Assembly (NCBI GenBank): GCA_016214245.1
Contig: JACROW010000032.1
Coordinates: 1-7,028, forward strand
Source of the DNA: Candidatus Omnitrophota bacterium
Lineage (GTDB): Bacteria; Omnitrophota; Gorgyraeia; 2-01-FULL-45-10
Direction: 5' to 3'
Length of the DNA stretch: 7,028 bases
This document shows positions 4,571 through 7,028 of this stretch, piece by piece (within the stretch, counting starts at the first letter, position 1; every line of letters starts with the position of its first letter). A program made the position numbers and the translations under genes. Below the pieces are notes generated by a model. That model ran no database searches. It saw only the letters and a list, made by a program, of their open reading frames with translations, and was not told the DNA's origin.

Positions 4571-7028
4571 ATGCCGATGTTTAATAGATTCACGGAGAGG
4601 GCAAGAAAAGTTATACTCCTCGCGAAAGAGGAGGCTAAGAGGTTCAATCACGACTATATAGGGACCGAGCATATCCTTTTAGGGCTCGTGAGGGAGGGCG
4701 AAGGGGTTGCCGCAGCAGTGTTGGCGAGTTTCGGATTGAGCCCTGACAAGATAAGGTTAGAGGTGGAAAAATTGGTCCACCCTGGCCCCAGCACAGTCAT
4801 ATCAGGCGATATACCTTTTACGCCGAAGGCGAAGAAGGTCATGGAACTCGCAACAGAAGAGGCGCGCGCCCTGGGCCACAATTACATCGGCACCGAGCAT
4901 CTTCTATTGGGCCTGATAAGAGAAGGCGAAGGCGTTGCATCGCAGGTATTGATGAATCTGGGACTGGAACTCGATAGGGTGAGGGAAGAGGTGATGAACC
5001 TTTTAGGCTCAGCCATCCCGGGTTATGAGATGGGGCAGAAGGTTGCGCACGCCAAGACGCCTGCCCTGGACGCATTCGGCAGGGACCTGACGAAATTGGC
5101 CAAAGACAATAAGCTCGACCCGGTAATAGGGAGAAAGAATGAGATAGAGCGCGTCATACAGATATTGTCCAGACGCACCAAGAATAATCCGGTGCTTCTG
5201 GGCGAGGCCGGCGTCGGCAAGACCGCCATTGTTGAAGGCCTGGCGCAGATGATAGTCGCTGGAGATGTGCCGGAGCTTTTGAAAGATAAGAGGTTAATCA
5301 TTTTAGATTTGGCGCTCATGGTCGCTGGCACGAAATATAGAGGCCAGTTCGAGGAGCGGATCAAGACGGTCATGGATGAGATAAAACGCTCCGAAGACGT
5401 TATAGTTTTCATAGATGAACTGCATACATTAGTTGGCGCAGGCGGCGCAGAAGGTGCGATAGACGCCTCTAACATATTGAAACCAGCTCTATCCAGAGGG
5501 GAGATACAATGCATAGGGGCGACGACGCTGGATGAATATAGAAAACATATTGAAAAGGACGCCGCATTAGAGAGGCGTTTCCAGACGATAATGGTTGAGG
5601 CGCCCACCGTACAGGAGACGATAGAGATACTGAAGGGCCTGCGGGACAAGTATGAGGCGCATCACAAAGTGAAATTTACTGATGAGGCCTTGGAGGCAGC
5701 AGCGGTACTTTCCGATAGATATATAAGCGGCAGGTATCTGCCTGACAAGGCGATAGATTTAATAGACGAGGCAGGTTCGCGCGCAAGGCTTTCGGTGATG
5801 ACAGCGCCTCCTGATGTAAAACATATTGAAGAGAGGATGAATGTAATAACGCAGGAGAAAGAGGCCGCTGTGAAGAATCAGGACTTTGAGAAGGCGGCAA
5901 AGTTCAGAGATGAGGAGAGAAAGCTAAAAGACGAACTGAATAGGATTAAGAAGGGTTGGAAAGAAGAGAGAGGGAAGGTTGAACCGAAGGTCACAGACGA
6001 TGACATTGCTGTCATAGTCTCAAAATGGACAGGGATACCCATCGTCAAGCTCGAAGAGAAGGAATCAGAGAAATTTTTAAAGATGGAAGATGCCATGCAC
6101 AAGCGCGTCATAGGCCAGGATGAGGCCATAAGCGCCATCACCCATGCGGTCAGGCGCTCGCGTGCCGGTATAAAGGATCCGCGCAGACCCATAGGGTCGT
6201 TCATATTCTTAGGGCCTACCGGCGTAGGGAAGACATTGGTTGGCCGCGCATTGGCCGAGTTCATGTTCGGAGATGAAGATGCGGTTCTCCAGATCGATAT
6301 GTCTGAATATATGGAGAAGTTCAATGTCTCAAGGCTTGTAGGTGCGCCCCCCGGATATGTGGGATATGAAGAAGGGGGACAGCTCACAGAGAAGGTGAGA
6401 AGGCGTCCTTACTCGGTTGTATTATTGGATGAGATAGAGAAGGCTCATCCCGATGTTTTCAACATACTGTTACAGGTTTTGGAAGATGGCCGGCTGACAG
6501 ATTCCTTCGGAAGAAAGGTCGACTTCAAGAATACTATAATAATCATGACCTCGAATATCGGTGCTGAGATGCTTAAAAAACAGGGTTCCATCGGATTCAA
6601 GTCCCAGGCAGAAGAGACAACATACCAGTCGATGAAGGAGAGGCTTTTGGACGAGGTGAAGCGGACCTTCAAACCGGAGTTTTTGAATAGAGTCGATGAT
6701 ATCATCGTATTCAGGTCGCTCACGAAAGAAGATTTAGAGAAGATAGTTGTGTTGGAGATAAAAGAGGTCGAGTCGAGGCTTAAGGAGCGGGATATCACGA
6801 TAGAGCTCACGAAAGACGCGAAGGACTTCCTGATCGAAAAAGGCTTCGACAAGATATTTGGCGCAAGGCCGCTTAAAAGGATTATCCAGAGATTTCTAGA
6901 GGACACATTGGCTGAAGAGATAATCAAGGGCGGCTTCAAGAAGGGGACAAAGGTGATGGTGGCGGCAAAGGTCGACCACCTCGAATTCAAGATGATGCAG
7001 AATGAGGCACACAAGGGCCAGAAGGCGG
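4571..7028 (+). CDS. clpC: ClpC, AAA+ protein unfoldase (3' end outside window)
   Basis: This hexameric ATPase unfolds proteins and threads them into the ClpP protease. It is open at the right edge after 819 codons, and ClpC proteins are usually about 810-860 residues, so only a short tail should be missing. The N-terminal domain has two Clp repeats ([19 protein letters not shown] at 29-47, [19 protein letters not shown] at 105-123). AAA module 1 has Walker A GEAGVGKT (211-218), pore loop KYRG (255-258), Walker [10 protein letters not shown] (277-285) and the arginine finger in ERRF (334-337). The middle domain contains a UVR motif (about 436-452), which marks ClpC rather than ClpA or ClpB. 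Module 2 has Walker A GPTGVGKT (548-555), pore loop GYVG (595-598), Walker B VVLLDEIE (616-623), sensor 1 N662, FLNR (704-707) and sensor 2 GAR (764-766). After the second Walker A the sequence reads TLVGRAL where TELARAL or similar is more usual. It sits 16 bases after mcsB, its functional partner. Confidence 0.96.
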   Translation, partial: MPMFNRFTERARKVILLAKEEAKRFNHDYIGTEHILLGLVREGEGVAAAVLASFGLSPDKIRLEVEKLVHPGPSTVISGDIPFTPKAKKVMELATEEARALGHNYIGTEHLLLGLIREGEGVASQVLMNLGLELDRVREEVMNLLGSAIPGYEMGQKVAHAKTPALDAFGRDLTKLAKDNKLDPVIGRKNEIERVIQILSRRTKNNPVLLGEAGVGKTAIVEGLAQMIVAGDVPELLKDKRLIILDLALMVAGTKYRGQFEERIKTVMDEIKRSEDVIVFIDELHTLVGAGGAEGAIDASNILKPALSRGEIQCIGATTLDEYRKHIEKDAALERRFQTIMVEAPTVQETIEILKGLRDKYEAHHKVKFTDEALEAAAVLSDRYISGRYLPDKAIDLIDEAGSRARLSVMTAPPDVKHIEERMNVITQEKEAAVKNQDFEKAAKFRDEERKLKDELNRIKKGWKEERGKVEPKVTDDDIAVIVSKWTGIPIVKLEEKESEKFLKMEDAMHKRVIGQDEAISAITHAVRRSRAGIKDPRRPIGSFIFLGPTGVGKTLVGRALAEFMFGDEDAVLQIDMSEYMEKFNVSRLVGAPPGYVGYEEGGQLTEKVRRRPYSVVLLDEIEKAHPDVFNILLQVLEDGRLTDSFGRKVDFKNTIIIMTSNIGAEMLKKQGSIGFKSQAEETTYQSMKERLLDEVKRTFKPEFLNRVDDIIVFRSLTKEDLEKIVVLEIKEVESRLKERDITIELTKDAKDFLIEKGFDKIFGARPLKRIIQRFLEDTLAEEIIKGGFKKGTKVMVAAKVDHLEFKMMQNEAHKGQKA

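Noticed and set aside
4649..4939. Near-identical protein repeats at the start of clpC as a recent duplication
   Set aside because: The two Clp N repeats are a conserved feature of the whole ClpA/ClpC family, so this is ancient rather than a local event.
5023..5649. Long open frame (208 codons) on the minus strand opposite clpC
   Set aside because: It lies wholly inside the clpC coding region, whose translation is a near-perfect AAA+ protein. The antisense product is Ser/Ile-rich with no recognisable domain, as expected from a shadow of a biased coding sequence.
6445..7014. Minus-strand open frame of 189 codons near the right edge
   Set aside because: It is antisense to the second AAA module of clpC, has low-complexity Ser/Phe/Leu composition and no ribosome site or domain; it is a shadow frame.

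Overview
The window holds seven co-directional protein genes, all on the + strand and tightly packed. In order they are: the 3' end of lysS (lysyl-tRNA synthetase), a LolC/LolE-type lipoprotein-release permease, lolD (its ATPase), a branched-chain-type class IV aminotransferase (ilvE-like), mcsA, mcsB (protein-arginine kinase), and clpC (AAA+ unfoldase). clpC is still open at the right edge after 819 codons. Every gene was identified from its own motifs. I see no RNA genes, CRISPR arrays, insertion sequences or phage genes.

Organism: the Lol permease and ATPase imply an outer membrane, so the host is very likely a diderm. The adjacent mcsA-mcsB-clpC block is best known from Firmicutes but also occurs in several diderm phyla. 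With a single LolC/E permease, mid-range GC, and frequent ATA (Ile) and AGG (Arg) codons, I lean towards an uncultured PVC-type lineage such as Omnitrophota. That placement is inference (roughly 50% confidence) and would need a phylogeny.

Layout: positions 1-2037 form a first unit, lysS-lolC/E-lolD, with a 1-nt gap and then an 8-nt overlap. The only real intergenic gap is 2038-2145 (108 nt). It contains a perfect consensus housekeeping promoter, TTGACA - 17 nt - TATAAT, but no recognisable terminator for the first unit. Positions 2146-7028 form a second unit, ilvE-mcsA-mcsB-clpC, with overlaps of 11 nt and 4 nt and then a 16-nt gap. The whole arginine-phosphorylation/unfolding module may therefore be transcribed from the promoter in front of the aminotransferase gene.

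How the genes work together: LolC/E plus LolD extract lipoproteins from the inner membrane for export to the outer membrane. McsA activates McsB, McsB phosphorylates arginines on client proteins, and ClpC (with ClpP, not in this window) unfolds and degrades marked proteins. No ctsR-type repressor gene lies here.

The content is mostly conventional. The less ordinary points are the placement of an aminotransferase at the head of the mcsAB-clpC unit, the leader repeat that loosely resembles CtsR heptads, and a 7-bp-period G-rich repeat inside lolD.
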